A stretch of 64,000 nt of DNA from Bacillus carboniphilus (GCF_020524035.2 NZ_CP129013.1:2221822-2285821); one strand, 5' to 3'; positions 18,366 through 29,360 are shown, numbered from the stretch's first letter. A program made the numbers and translations. Notes: generated from the letters alone by a model not told the origin.

Positions 18366-20464
18366 TTAACTTATCGTGACACGATCCACTTGTTCTTTCA
18401 TTATACTCATATTCGACTTTACTTTTTTAGAAATCTCACATAACTCATCAATAGCGGTTGCTTTTTGATCTGACAATTGGTAAACAATATCGTCAAAGAG
18501 CATTTCCATCTCTTTTAAAATACTAATGCTAGCTGTATTATAATAGTGGATATTTTTATAGCCTTCCTCTTGAAAGATCGCATTATCTATGTATGGTTTA
18601 AATTCTTCAAGAAGCATTGGAAACCCAGTTAAAAGCTTCATCAGTCCTTTTCGAATTCCTTCAGTCGATTCCGCAATCATATCAAGAAAATCAATTATAG
18701 GTTGAACTTTTGCTTGAACTCGATCTTCATAATCTGTAAATACACTTAATATTAAACTAGATGGACTTCCATAAGATGCTACCTTTGCTCCCCCCTTGAA
18801 CAGCAGCCAGAGGCAATTTCAAGTCCACCTTCAATTTTAGTAGCGATATCAATGGCGATCACTATTAATGGAATAGCAATTGCTGTTGCAACTGCGGAAA
18901 AGTTCTGAAATGAAACTTCTACATGCATTTCCTTTAGCTTCATTCTTACTTTCATATAAGGAGAGTCCTCTAATACATATTCATTTGTTGATTGAACAGA
19001 GTCAATTTCCGCCATTCCAACATGACTCTTTATTGCATTTCCTAGAGATTGATCCCGATTGGTAAAAGCGGTAGCAACATCTTGAACTTGACTTTTATAC
19101 TCTGCTATATGTGTAAGAAGCTTTTCTGAATTACTATGTACAATTTGATAATGCTCATCTATTTCCCCTACCACTGCATCACGCCAGGACTCCGCTCCTC
19201 CTTTTAAAATTTCTTGAATTTCATCTGAGATGGCCGTGTTTAAACTCTTCGTAAATTCATCTATCTTATCTTGTAAATCGTAAAGTTTGTTTCTAGGTAC
19301 AGAAAATATACTTTCAACACTAATATTCGTTCGAGTCACATGTTCCAATAGTTCAGATGGAGGTGAGTTTAAGATTGCATTTAGTGACAGACAATGTTGC
19401 TCTGCTTTATCTAACCAATCAATAAGTTTCCCTATTTCACGTTTCAGTGCATTTCCTGGTGAAGAAAGCCCAACAAACAAAGGATCTTCTACCCAATGAT
19501 CCACTAAATCATCAAAAGCACGCTGCAAGTCATGTAATCTTTGAAAATACTTTGATTCTTCATCTTCTACTATTTCATATGAATTTCCTAAATAACCATT
19601 AGCAAGCTCTAATCGTTCCCTTACTTGTTCTTCTATAGAACTCGCTAGATGGTCAAGACTCTGCTTGTTGATGTCAATCCGGTCGGAATGACCCCCATAA
19701 AGTGGTTGTCCAGTCCAAATACTTGTGACAATGGATGAATCAGCATCAATGTAAATTCGTCCATACCCTGGCTGACCTTTCTTGCCTATCGTGTAATACT
19801 GTTTTTCAATATCTCCCCCACGATAGCCGGTATGATTTGTTCCGATCTTTGACATATCAGGAATCCCATTATATATTTCATACTGCTTTCCTGGTATTCT
19901 ATTTCCCATCCATAATGAGGTAATCGACCCAGTGAGAACATCATATTGACTAAAATAGTTCGTAATATGATCATCGTAGCTTTTTCCTTCTTCAATCATG
20001 CCATCTGGCAAAAGAGCAGGATTCAACGTCACTGTTCTTAAACCCGGATGCTCCACAGCAACCGCATTGGCCAACCCACCTCCAAGCGAATTCCCCGTAA
20101 CGGACGTCACACCGCCAACACCTTTAAATAATTCATCCATTTCATTATAATATTTTCTTGCTTCTTTTATTTGAGAAGGCGTTAGTTCACTTAACAATTG
20201 AGCGTCAGTGATTAAATCTGCTTTTTGTGATGTATCGGTTCCGACATAGACAACTGTAATTTCATTTGTTTCAACATTTCTGACTGTTAAAGCATCGAGA
20301 CCACTTTTGTGGTTATAACGAGTATCTACAACTTTAAAGGTAGTATTATTAACTGATATCTCTGTTTGCATCTTATATTTTCTGTAAGCATGGTACCCGG
20401 CTAACTCAACTAAATCATTATGGGTAGTATTATTATCAACATACTTCACATTAGTAATATCCAT
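18366..20464 (-). pseudogene. Lipase-domain toxin with helical C-terminus (TslA-like type VII substrate), one frameshift
   Basis: About 699 residues when one indel at 18807-18808 is corrected (an extra G turns SAAVQGGAKVASYG out of frame); the tail after 18680 reads in the second frame. Residues 1-265 are an alpha/beta hydrolase: VVYVGTDTSQKADLITDAQL, nucleophile elbow VTGNSLGGGLAN (Ser126), QYDVLTGS (Asp175) and GGHSDR (His259). Residues about 265-700 are helical, with a hydrophobic stretch near residue 530 (VATAIAIPLIVIAID). Lipase first, helical targeting region last, is the reverse of LXG toxins and matches TslA of Staphylococcus as I remember it. Start: ATG at 20464 after GGGGAGG, preferred to an ATG five codons upstream. 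It lies 20 bases after the lipoprotein gene. Confidence 0.7.
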
Positions 20465-20484
20465 TTTTATCCTCCCCATTAGAA

Positions 20485-21453
20485 TTATTCTTTAATAATA
20501 AGTTCGAAATCTCTTAAAATGATAGAATTCTCTTTTGTGCCAATTCCGCTTGTTTTATTAATTCGATTATCATTAATTATGACAGCATATGCCCCTTTAG
20601 GAACTCCTTGAAGACCCTCTATATCGCTAACAATACTTTCAAATATCTTTTCATCTGGACTTTGATTTTCTTCATTCATGTATAAATCTATCGTTATCCC
20701 TAAAAGGTTGGAATCATACTCAAAATTAGAAAAGTTTTCTTCCCACTCATCTTTTGTCATATTAGGGTTTTCTATATATGTGTTATATAGCTCACTTGAA
20801 AGTGGTTGGTACCAATCAGTATAGTATAAAGTTGTACTATAGCCACTAGCGCTTACTTTCTCTAAAGCGTCCTGAGTAATACCTGTAACCGGATATTTGT
20901 TTACAGCCTCTTCTAAATAATTTTCGAGCACTCGATACTTTTCTTCAAAAATCATGGCTAAAAGCCCTGTTATAATCGCATCTTCCACCTGTCCTTTTTG
21001 AGACCAGACCTCGTCTTCTAAAATTTCTTCCTCGGACAAATCTATAGGTATAATAGCTTCTGTGTAAAAGTGAGGTTCACCAACAGATTCCACAATAACA
21101 GCAGCTCCATCTTGTGCACCTACAATATTATGGACAATTACTTCTGTCTTATATTCTTCTGAAAAATAGTTCTTTACGGCCTTTTCAACAACTAAACGAT
21201 TTTCTTCTGCAAATTTATCGATTTTTTCGTTATAGGTTGGTGTCTCGTATTCTTCCCCAGTATAGTCTTGCACACTCATATAAAGATCGCGTTCATGTTG
21301 GTTTTGGTTTAATTCTTCATTATCAGTAGATCCAGTCTCTGTATCTACGTTCTTAGTGGTTTGTTCGTCTTCTACTTTTTTATCCATATTCATACATCCT
21401 CCAAGTAGTAGTGATAGTCCAATACTACATATAAGTAATTTTTTTAGTTTCAA
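20485..21453 (-). CDS. Lipoprotein, probable immunity protein for the lipase toxin (DUF1672-like)
   Basis: 322 residues. The TTG at 21453 follows AAAGGGAGG and gives a clean lipoprotein signal (LKLKKLLICSIGLSLLLGGC). Longer readings from 21486 would place the ribosome site inside the gene. The mature part has a low-complexity linker, then VQDYTGEEY, VGAQDGAAVIVESVGEPHFY and DEVWSQKGQVEDAIITGLL, which I remember as features of the DUF1672 lipoproteins of staphylococci. A membrane-anchored lipoprotein encoded immediately before a phospholipase-type toxin fits an immunity role (compare TilA). A second copy lies at 22112-24914. The family name is from memory. Confidence 0.75.
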   Translation of the reverse strand: MKLKKLLICSIGLSLLLGGCMNMDKKVEDEQTTKNVDTETGSTDNEELNQNQHERDLYMSVQDYTGEEYETPTYNEKIDKFAEENRLVVEKAVKNYFSEEYKTEVIVHNIVGAQDGAAVIVESVGEPHFYTEAIIPIDLSEEEILEDEVWSQKGQVEDAIITGLLAMIFEEKYRVLENYLEEAVNKYPVTGITQDALEKVSASGYSTTLYYTDWYQPLSSELYNTYIENPNMTKDEWEENFSNFEYDSNLLGITIDLYMNEENQSPDEKIFESIVSDIEGLQGVPKGAYAVIINDNRINKTSGIGTKENSIILRDFELIIKE

Positions 21454-21728
21454 TAGGTAGTACCTCCCTTTAAAAATGTTCGACACTTACAAATTATATG
21501 ACAATCAGAATGTAATCCCCAGACGTTTCCTGATAATTTTTTTGATTTAAACCAAAACGGTAGGTTCGTAGGGGGTAAGGATAGTTCTATAGAATCAATT
21601 TTGAGGAATAATATAGAGGTTTGATTTGTGGTTTTAAATGTTAAATTATCAATATGTATTTCTTAATAGATGATATTCAATCACATCCGCCAAGCGAATT
21701 CCCCGTAACCGACGTCACACTGCCAACA
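21249..21728 (-). repeat. Direct repeat, copy 1 (lipoprotein 5' end, spacer, toxin fragment end)
   Basis: About 480 bases near-identical to 24710-25188. It covers the first ~70 codons of the lipoprotein, the whole spacer, and the last codons of the truncated toxin (through TGNSLGG). It is the footprint of a tandem duplication within the toxin locus. Confidence 0.85.
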
Positions 21729-22087
21729 TCTTTAAATAATTCATCCATTTCATTATAATATTTTCTTGTATCTGTAATTTGAGCAGGTGTTTGTTCACTT
21801 AACAGTTGGACATCAGTGATTAAATCTGCTTTTTGTGAAGTATCGGTTCCGACATAGACAACTGTAATTTCATTTGTAGTAACATTTTGAACTGTTAATG
21901 CATCGAGACCATTTATTCCATCGTACCTTGTATTAATTTTTCTAAAATCTTTTCCGTTTACTTTGAAAATCCTATCTTCTTCATATTCTTTATAAGCATG
22001 AAATCCAGCTAGCTCAACAAGATCCGTGTCCTTAATTTCAGTTGTATATGCATTAGCATTTGTATAAATGATTTTTATGTTACTCAT
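21677..22087 (-). pseudogene. Truncated N-terminal fragment of a second lipase toxin
   Basis: 136 residues homologous to the start of the intact toxin (DLVELAGFHAYKEYEEDR, GLDALTVQNVTTNEITVVYV, YNEMDELFKDVGSVTSVTG). It ends two residues after the nucleophile elbow (NSLGGCD then TGA), so it has the catalytic serine but no rest of the hydrolase. The first 50 residues differ from the intact copy much more than the later ones. Start ATG 22087 follows GTGGGG. It lies downstream of the IS-split lipoprotein, repeating the lipoprotein-then-toxin order. Confidence 0.8.
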
Positions 22088-22273
22088 TCCAAACACCCCA
22101 CAATATAATATTTATTCTTTTTTAATTTCATCTGGATATGCTCTTTCCAAACTATTGTCTTTAGTACCAAATCCGTTCGTCTTATTTACCCTATTATCAT
22201 GAAATGGAGAGTCAAAAGTTCTCCGGAATTTTTCAAAGCTTTTTCCCCATACTCGATGTTTTTTATGTAATGG

Positions 22274-22384
22274 TAAGGGATTCCCCTCGCTTTCCGCGGA
22301 CGACCTGTCAAGCCTCCTCGTTCGTGCCTCACATTGCGGGGTCTTGACTAGCCCGTTTTTCCGCAGGAGTCTTGGGGTCCCTTA
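22274..22384. repeat. Palindromic repeat inside the insertion element
   Basis: A 111-base GC-richer block with complementary ends (taaggga / tccctta, extended by cccc / gggg) and inner pairing parts (gtcaag / cttgac). The core ctttccgcgga ... tccgcaggagtct resembles a stem-loop repeat I remember as scattered through Bacillus genomes. It lies upstream of the transposase. Confidence 0.65.
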
Positions 22385-22525
22385 CAAAGTCCATTTTATA
22401 AAGATGACTCAATCCCTTAGAAAGAGAATTTTCTGCATAAAAAATAACCCTTCTGCTTGATTTCATGTTAACCTATTAAGCGACTAAACAAAATAAGGAG
22501 ACATGTCATCCGAGAAGAGTTATCT

Positions 22526-24009
22526 TTGATATTGTATCAAACTCAACAGCGAATGACCATAGTGATTATGTGGAAAAGAATAGATAAAGAACTTTCAGAA
22601 TTTAGGACCTGTTTTACACGACAAGCTACCTATGAATGGTTTGTCGTCATGATTATTGGATTGATGTTACGTTCCGATCAAGTAGGATTAACCTCCATCA
22701 TTCGTGAGCTTTCGATCTCACCCAAGTCCTATCCTGCTATGATGCATTTTTTAGGTCCCAAGCTTGGAAGTTAGAGGATCTTATTCAAACATGGACGAAG
22801 CTTGTTTATCGTAAGGCACCCATCTATAAGAAAGACGGCATCACCATCTTGGTAGGAGATGGCGTGAAGCAATCGAAAGAAGCACGAAAAATGCCTGGTG
22901 TGAAGAGGTTACATCAAGAATCAGAAAATTCCTCAAAAGCCGAGTTTATCTTTGGGCACATGTTTGGTGGGATAGGTGTTCTCATTGGCGATCCTTCTAA
23001 GAAACTATTTTGTCTTCCTCTTTCGATCAGGCTCCATGACGGTGTCAACATGATTCGAAATTGGAGAAAAAAACAGAACAATTATGAATGTGAAGGTTCT
23101 CACATTGTTCAAATCATAAACGATGCGTTTCAAGCAGCTAAATGTATGGGAGAATCGCTCGTACTGCTTGATGGCTACTATTTATCCATTTTTGCTCTTA
23201 TGAAACGGGCAGAACTGTTAGAGAAATCAGAAACGATGCTTCACCTTTTGACTAAAGCCAAGAAGTCTTGTAGGGCTTATACAAAGCCCGGTGAATATAA
23301 AGGGAAAGGTCGTCCTCGTAAAAAAGGAGAGACCATCAAACTTCAAGACCTCTTTACATCAAGGAAGAGTGAATTCGTAGAAGCAACCGTCCGTTTATAT
23401 GGAAAAGAAGAGACCGTTCGTTACCTTTGCCTTAATTTATTATGGGGGCAAAAGCTTTATCAAGAACTGCGATTCGTCCTTGTCATGTATGGAGAAAAAA
23501 CAGCCATTCTTGTTACAACGAAGCTCGATTTAGATCCCGTTAACATCATTGAATTGTACAGTTTTAGGTTCAAAATTGAATGTACGTTTCGAGAGCTGAA
23601 ACAAGTGATGAATGGATTTGGGTATCAATTTTGGTCAAAAGCCATGCCTAAACTGAGACGCTATGCAAAAAAAGGAATGATTCATCCATTAGAAGAAATG
23701 GAGGATGAAAAAGAGAAAGAACTCATCTTGTCCGCTTTGAAAGCAATCGAGGGATTTGTCATGTGTAGTTGTATCGCCATGGGGATGCTTCAAATGTTGT
23801 CTCTTACTTTTTCAACTAAGATTAATGAGAGTCCTGTTCGATTTTTACGAACGAAGTCCAACCCTATTGTCTCAGAAGCGACCGTTGCCTATTATTTAAG
23901 GAAGACGACTTTTTCGCTTTTTAGTAAAACGAGCCGTTTATGCATAAGTCGAATAATGAAAAAGAAGCAATCAGACCCTTTTTTTGACGAGGATCTGAAG
24001 GCTTCTTAA
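22526..24009 (+). pseudogene. IS4-like transposase, frameshifted in a T6 tract
   Basis: Part 1 (to 22774) reads WKRIDKELSEFRTCF and LTSIIRELSISPKSYPAMMH. Part 2 continues in another frame from FFRSQAWKLEDLIQTW to the stop at 24009; the switch is in six thymines at 22747-22752. DDE residues are visible: VGDGVKQSKEARKMPG (first D), SLVLLDGYYLS (second D), and CTFRELKQVMNGFGY (E in the Y/F-REK-like motif). The start of part 1 is unclear: GTC ATC CGA... at 22505 is in frame and has AAGGAG upstream, but there is no ATG. If the indel is real the element can no longer move by itself. Confidence 0.8.
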
Positions 24010-24709
24010 AGGTGAAAACTTTTGACTGACAAGTCATGAAGATAAATTGAATATATTCCCTGTGGAATCCCCTGCATATTTTCTATATCATATGAAATTT
24101 TGTCAAAAATTTCTTTATCCGGCTCTACATTTTGAATTTCCATAAAAAGATAAATGGTAATTGAAAAATCTTCAGGATCGTAATCATCTTTGGAAAACTG
24201 TTTTTTTAATTGTTCTTTCGTAACATGTGGATTTTCCATATACATATCATAAATTTTCTGAAAGTCTGTGTGAAATGCATTTGTATAATAATAAGGCGTA
24301 CTATATCCATTACCATACACACTCTCTAGAGCTTCCTGTCTAATACCAGTGACAGGGTATTCATTAACTATTTTTTCCATATACTCATCAAGCTTTGCAA
24401 TTTCTTCATCAAAAATCATAGCGAAAATACCAGTAATCAACGTGTTTTCAACAATTCCTTCATTAGACCACACTTCATCTGTTAACACTTTCTTCTCACG
24501 ATCATCGATAGGCACAAACGCTTCTGAATAAAAATGTGGCTCCCCTACAGATTCAACATAAACAAGGGCGTTATCAATTGTTCCTACAACATTTTGTACA
24601 ATCACTTCTGTTTTATATTTTTCTAGAAAAAACGTTTGAACAGCTTCTTCAATCTCTTTCCGATTGTCTTGCGCAATTTCATTAATTTTTGTTGCTCCTT
24701 TAGGATCAT

Positions 24710-25188
24710 ATTCTTCCCCAGTATAGTCCTGCACACTGACATAAAGATCGCGTTCATGTTGGTTTTTGTTTAATTCTTCATTATCTGTAGATCCAGTCTC
24801 CGTATCTACGTTTTTAGTGGTTTGTTCGTCTTCTACTTTTTTATCCATATTCATACATCCTCCAAGTACTAGTGATAGTCCCATACTACATATAAGTAAT
24901 TTTTTTAGTTTCAATAGGTAGTACCCCCTTTAAAAAAGTTTATCAATTACAAATTATATGACAACCAGAAAATAATTCCCAGTCGTTTCCTTATATTCTT
25001 TTAGATTTAAACCAAAACGGTAGGTTAGTAGGAGGTAGAGATAGTTCAATAGAATCAATTTTGAGGAATAATGTAGAGGTTTGATTTGTGGTTTTATATG
25101 TTAAATTATCAATATGTATTTCTTAGTAGATGATATTCATTCACATCCGCCAAGCGAATTCCCCGTATCGGACGTCACACCGCCAACA
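24710..25188 (-). repeat. Direct repeat, copy 2, ending in a toxin remnant
   Basis: Near-identical to 21249-21728. Its far end (25145-25188) encodes only the tail GVTSDTGNSLGG of a third toxin copy, after which homology stops. The following 25189-25514 is AT-rich; I see nothing in it beyond the ribosome site of the next gene. Confidence 0.8.
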
Positions 25189-25514
25189 CTCTAATTATTT
25201 GTATATTTTTACTAATATATAAATTTATGAAAAGTCAGTTAGCAACATATACTAGTAAAACAATTCTGCCTTCATATTAGTTTATTAATTCAAAAAACAT
25301 TTTAAATATAGATGTTCAACAATATCCGCCATCTTGATTTTGTCGATCAAAACTATATCAATATACCTTATTATACTAATAATTCTAGTAAATATACCCT
25401 ATTTTATTGTAAGTCCTTTTATTCATTTCTATTTTTTTCTACATTTACTATTCTAACATTAAATAAACATTGGTAGAATCATAGCGGAAATACCAATATT
25501 AAGGAGTGTGAAAT

Positions 25515-27297
25515 ATGAATAAATTTGTAATGTCTATTATCAGCTTGTTGTTAGTTTTTTCAATGTTAACACCATTTCAACAAGTAGAAGCAAGTGAAAG
25601 TAAGTCTTACGAGCGTATAGCTGGGGATAACCGTATCCAAACAGCCATTGAAATATCCAAAGAAGGTTGGCCAAAGGGTGTAGGGCACAACCAATTTGGT
25701 ACCAAAGTGGTTATTCTAGCAAGAGCAGATGTACCTGCTGATGCCTTAGCAGCAGCTAGTTTGGTAGGTAAAAAAGACGCCCCTATACTACTTACGTATT
25801 CCGACAAACTACCTGAAGAAACCTTAAAAGAAATAGAACGATTAAAACCTGAGCATATCTATATTTTAGGTGGAGAAAAAGCAATTAGTGAATCAATTGA
25901 CAAAAAATTAGATGATAAGGGTTTCATTCCTATTAGAATTGCTGGCGACGATCGTTTCCAAACTGCCAATTGGATTAATATATTTTCTGGAGGTCACCTT
26001 GATTCTACTGACACCGCAATAATTGCAAATGGGGAAACAATTGTAGATGCACTTTCTGCGAGCAGCTTTTCAGCCTTAAACAATATCCCAATCTTTTTAG
26101 CTAAAAAAAGATGAATTACCTGTCAAATTGCCAGATAATATTAAAAAAGTTTACATTTATGGAGGAACTGCTGTCATTTCAGAAAAACTCGAAAGAGAAT
26201 TAACTAATAAAGGAATCAAAGTTGTAGAACGATTTGCTGGAGAGAATCGTTATGAAACAGGATTATTGGCAACTTCTTTAACCAAAACAGATAGAGTCAT
26301 TTTAGCACGCGGAACATCAACAAATCCAAAATCACCCGAGTTCCCTGATGCAGTAGCCGCTAGTGGATTAGCACTTAAAAAGAACGCAAATATTGTTCTT
26401 ACAGATCCAAACAAACCAAATGCTTTAGTAAAAGATTTCGTACAAAAGCAAAAGAAACATTTTGTTTTAGGTGGTCCTGTTGCAATTAGTAACTCTGTTA
26501 TTAAAAGCTATGGTTTAACCAATGAAAAAGATGTAGACACTACTGAGGCTCATTTTATTGATGTTGAACAAGGAAATAGCACATTGTTTCTTTTACCAAA
26601 TGGTAAAAATGTTCTCATTGATGGTGGTCTAAAATCAGAGGGGGACAAAGTCGTTTCCTACTTGAATGATTTGGGAATTGATAAAATTGACCTCATGATA
26701 GCTACTCAACTCGACGAAGAACATCTTGGTGGATTACTTACAGTTTTAGATGAAATTTCAGTTAAAAGGTTCATGAATTATAGTGGAACATACAATGGAT
26801 ATGATAGTGAATTAATAGATGAGTTACGTAGGTTAGATGATGACTTATACTATGAAATAGCTAAAGAAGGAAATTCTATCACAATTGATAGTTCTGTTGA
26901 TATTCAAATTTTGAATACCAGGGATTCTGACAGCTCTAATATGGATGATTCCTCTACTGTCCTAAATGTTACGTATGGTGAAACTGATTTTCTTCTAATG
27001 AGTGACGCTACTAAAAAGGTAGAAGATAAAATGATCGAAAAATATGATATTGATGCTGAAATATTACAAGTAGGACAGCACGGAGCAAATACAGCAACTA
27101 GTAGCGCGTTTTTAAATGAAGTCAAACCTGAACTATCCATTATTTCTTATGGGGAAAATTCAAATGGACTTCCAAGTAACGATGTCATCAAACGATTGGA
27201 AAAAGTGAATTCACAAATTAAATCTACTAAAAACCATGGCGACATTAAAATCGTGACTGATGGAGTTAACTATACAGTTAAAACAAGTAAAAACTAA
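25515..27297 (+). pseudogene. Secreted CWB2-repeat protein fused to a ComEC-like metallo-beta-lactamase domain, one frameshift
   Basis: About 593 residues once an indel in the A7 tract 26103-26109 is corrected. A signal peptide (to about residue 28) is followed by three cell-wall-binding type 2 repeats, each with an RIAGDNRIQTA / RIAGDDRFQTA / RFAGENRYETG opening and a YILGGEKAIS-type close; these bind wall teichoic acid or other wall polymers. From about residue 360 comes a domain like the extracellular MBL part of ComEC: FIDVEQGNSTLFLLPNG, LIDGG, QVGQHGANTATSSAFL. The metal motif THxHxDH reads TQLDEEH here, so the site looks degenerate. RBS AAGGAGTG before the ATG. Its role is unknown. Confidence 0.8.
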
Positions 27298-27304
27298 TGA
27301 CGTT

Positions 27305-27340
27305 AAAAAGAAGATTGCCTTGAGCAATCTTCTTTTTTAT
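27305..27340. terminator. Bidirectional terminator between CWB2-MBL gene and pgcA
   Basis: 11-bp stem (aagaagattgc / gcaatcttctt), 5-base loop, thymine run on the plus strand and on the minus strand. Confidence 0.85.
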
Positions 27341-27347
27341 ATGCAAA

Positions 27348-29068
27348 CTATTGTACTTTCGAAACTACATCTTCTTTCAATGCTTCAAGAAGGTCTTTAC
27401 TCTCCGTAAAGGTTTCTCCTTTAACTCCGAAGTAGAATTTAATTTTCGGCTCTGTTCCTGACGGACGAAGGCAGAACCAAGAACCGTTTTCAAGGTGGTA
27501 TTTTAATACATTTGACTTTGGTAACTTGATTTCGGACTTTTGCCCCGACAATAAGTGATGGGCTTCAGATGATTGATAGTCCTCCACAGAAACAACCGTA
27601 TAACCTGCCACTTTAGTCGGGGGATTTTGACGGAAATCAGCTAACATTTGTCCGATTTTTTCTGAACCAGCCTTCCCTTTAAAGGTCATGGACACAAGGT
27701 CTTCTAAATAGAAGCCATACTTTTCCCAAATCTCGAACAGACCTTCATACAACGACTTTCCTTGTTTTTTATAAAAGGCAGCTACTTCAACGGCCATGAC
27801 AGCCGACTGAACGGCATCTTTGTCACGAACAAAGTCGCCAATTAAATAACCATAGCTCTCTTCATAGCCGAATTGGAACGTATGCTCACCTGATTCTCTA
27901 TATTGTTTAATTTTCTCTCCAATAAATTTAAAACCTGTTAGTGTATCCACGGTTGGTAAACCATAATGCTCTGCAACTGCTCGACCCATTTCTGAGGTTA
28001 CGATTGTCTTTAAAACAACTCCATTTTCAGGTAGTGTACCACCTTGTTTCTTTTGCGATAAAATATACTCAAGCATAAGGGCACCGAGCTGATTACCGGT
28101 TAATACTTGGTATTCTCCTTGATCATTTTTCACCGCTACACCAATGCGATCTGCATCTGGATCGGTCGCTACTAACAAGTCTGCTTCCTGCTCGTTTCCG
28201 TAACGAATGGCAATTTCAAAAGCATCATGCTCTTCCGGATTTGGAGAACGAACGGTCGAAAAATTGCGATCTGGTACTCTTGTTCTTTGACCACCGTTAC
28301 ATGTTGATAGCCTAATTCCTTTAAGGCTCTACGGACAGGCTTATTCGCTGTTCCATGAATAGGAGTAAAGACAACCTTCAGCTTGCCCGACATTTCTCTA
28401 ATTAAAGAAGGATTCACAGCTAAGTTAGTTACTTTTTCCGTATAAGCCGTATCCACTTCTTCTCCAATCATCGTTAATAAGCCTGATTCTTTTAGCTCAT
28501 GCTCACTTAACACCTCAATTTCAAGCTCATTGTCAATACTCTTCACATGTTCAATCACTTCACTTGCTACGTGAGGAGGAAGTTGTCCGCCTTCTTGATC
28601 ATATACTTTATAGCCATTATACTCGGGTGGATTATGGCTCGCCGTAATGACAATACCTGAAAAAGCATGTAAATAACGAACAGCAAAGGATAACTCAGGA
28701 GTTGGCCTAAGTTCATCAAAAACATAGGCCTTGATCCCATGCTTCCCTAACGTTTTGGCCGCTTCCATCGCAAATTCCGGTGATTTATGGCGTGAATCAT
28801 AGGCAATCGCCACGCCACGCTGTTTCGCTTCCTCTCCAAACCCTTTAATAAATTTCGCTAGTCCTTCCGTCGCTTTTCGAATGGTATAAACATTCATACG
28901 ATTCGTTCCAGGACCTATTTCACCACGCATTCCGCCAGTTCCAAATTCTAGCTCTTTATAGAATGCATCTTCTAACTCGGTTTCATTTAAGCTCGCTAAT
29001 TGCTCCTTTAATTCAGGCTCTAAGCTATCAAAGTTGTTCCATTTTTCATATGTACTTTTCCAGTCCAT
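27348..29068 (-). pseudogene. pgcA: Alpha-phosphoglucomutase PgcA, one frameshift
   Basis: About 573 residues across two frames. The N-terminal part has [20 protein letters not shown], then the phosphoserine loop [17 protein letters not shown]. The C-terminal part has [12 protein letters not shown] (metal loop), GYEESYGYL (sugar-binding) and [13 protein letters not shown] (phosphate-binding). The switch is near 28280, where GAGTACC looks like GAGGTACC with one G lost. The enzyme interconverts glucose-6-phosphate and glucose-1-phosphate, feeding UDP-glucose, rhamnose and galactose donors used by the nearby glycan genes. ATG 29068 follows GGAGG; the frame extends 30 codons upstream without a better start. 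Confidence 0.88.
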
Positions 29069-29331
29069 AATAACCTCCACTATAGTAAAAGTGTGTGTGT
29101 TCAAAAATAAAAAATACGCTGAATAACAAGGTAATCTAAATATAAAAAGCCAATACAAAAGATCAACAACTTAATAGAACCACGTCTTTTGGCAAACATT
29201 AATTTTAGAACCTTTTGTTCATCGTAGGACTTTTTGAACAACGAAATAAGATATCTATTATTTTATACTAAAAAAATGCAAGAAGAAAGAAAAGCCACGA
29301 AAAACCATCTATTTATATATAGTTAAAAAGG

Positions 29332-29360
29332 TTGTCAATCAAACCGTAAATTGTTAATAT
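29332..29360 (+). promoter_or_regulatory. Candidate promoter for sphingomyelinase gene
   Basis: TTGTCA, 17-base spacer, TAATAT, about 140 bases before the gene. I looked for a PlcR-type palindrome in 29069-29500 and did not see one. Confidence 0.5.

Larger units (their letters stand above)
22204..24033 (+). mobile_element. IS4-like insertion sequence, 1.83 kb
   Basis: Bounded by imperfect inverted ends (left ATGGAGAGTCAAAAGTT, right read inward CTTGTCAGTCAAAAGTT, 12 of 17 match) and a 7-base target duplication TCATGAA at 22197-22203 and 24034-24040. It contains one DDE transposase reading frame (frameshifted) and a palindromic repeat near its left end. It is inserted in the lipoprotein gene on the opposite strand. 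Family placement is from the transposase motifs. Confidence 0.85.
22112..24914 (-). pseudogene. Second DUF1672-like lipoprotein, split by an insertion element
   Basis: The N-terminal part (24914 to about 24034) has signal LKLKKLLICSMGLSLVLGGC with a TTG start after AAAGGGGGT, then VQDYTGEEYDPKG, VESVGEPHFYSEAFVP and DEVWSNEGIVENTLITGIF. It is cut at IYLHD. The C-terminal part resumes across the element at 22203 (HDNRVNKTNGFGTKDNS...EIKKE) and stops at 22112. Removing 22204-24033 plus one copy of the 7-base target duplication restores a continuous frame (IYLHDNRVNK), which proves the insertion. The first 50 residues are nearly identical to the intact copy; the rest has diverged, suggesting a different specificity. 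Confidence 0.85.
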
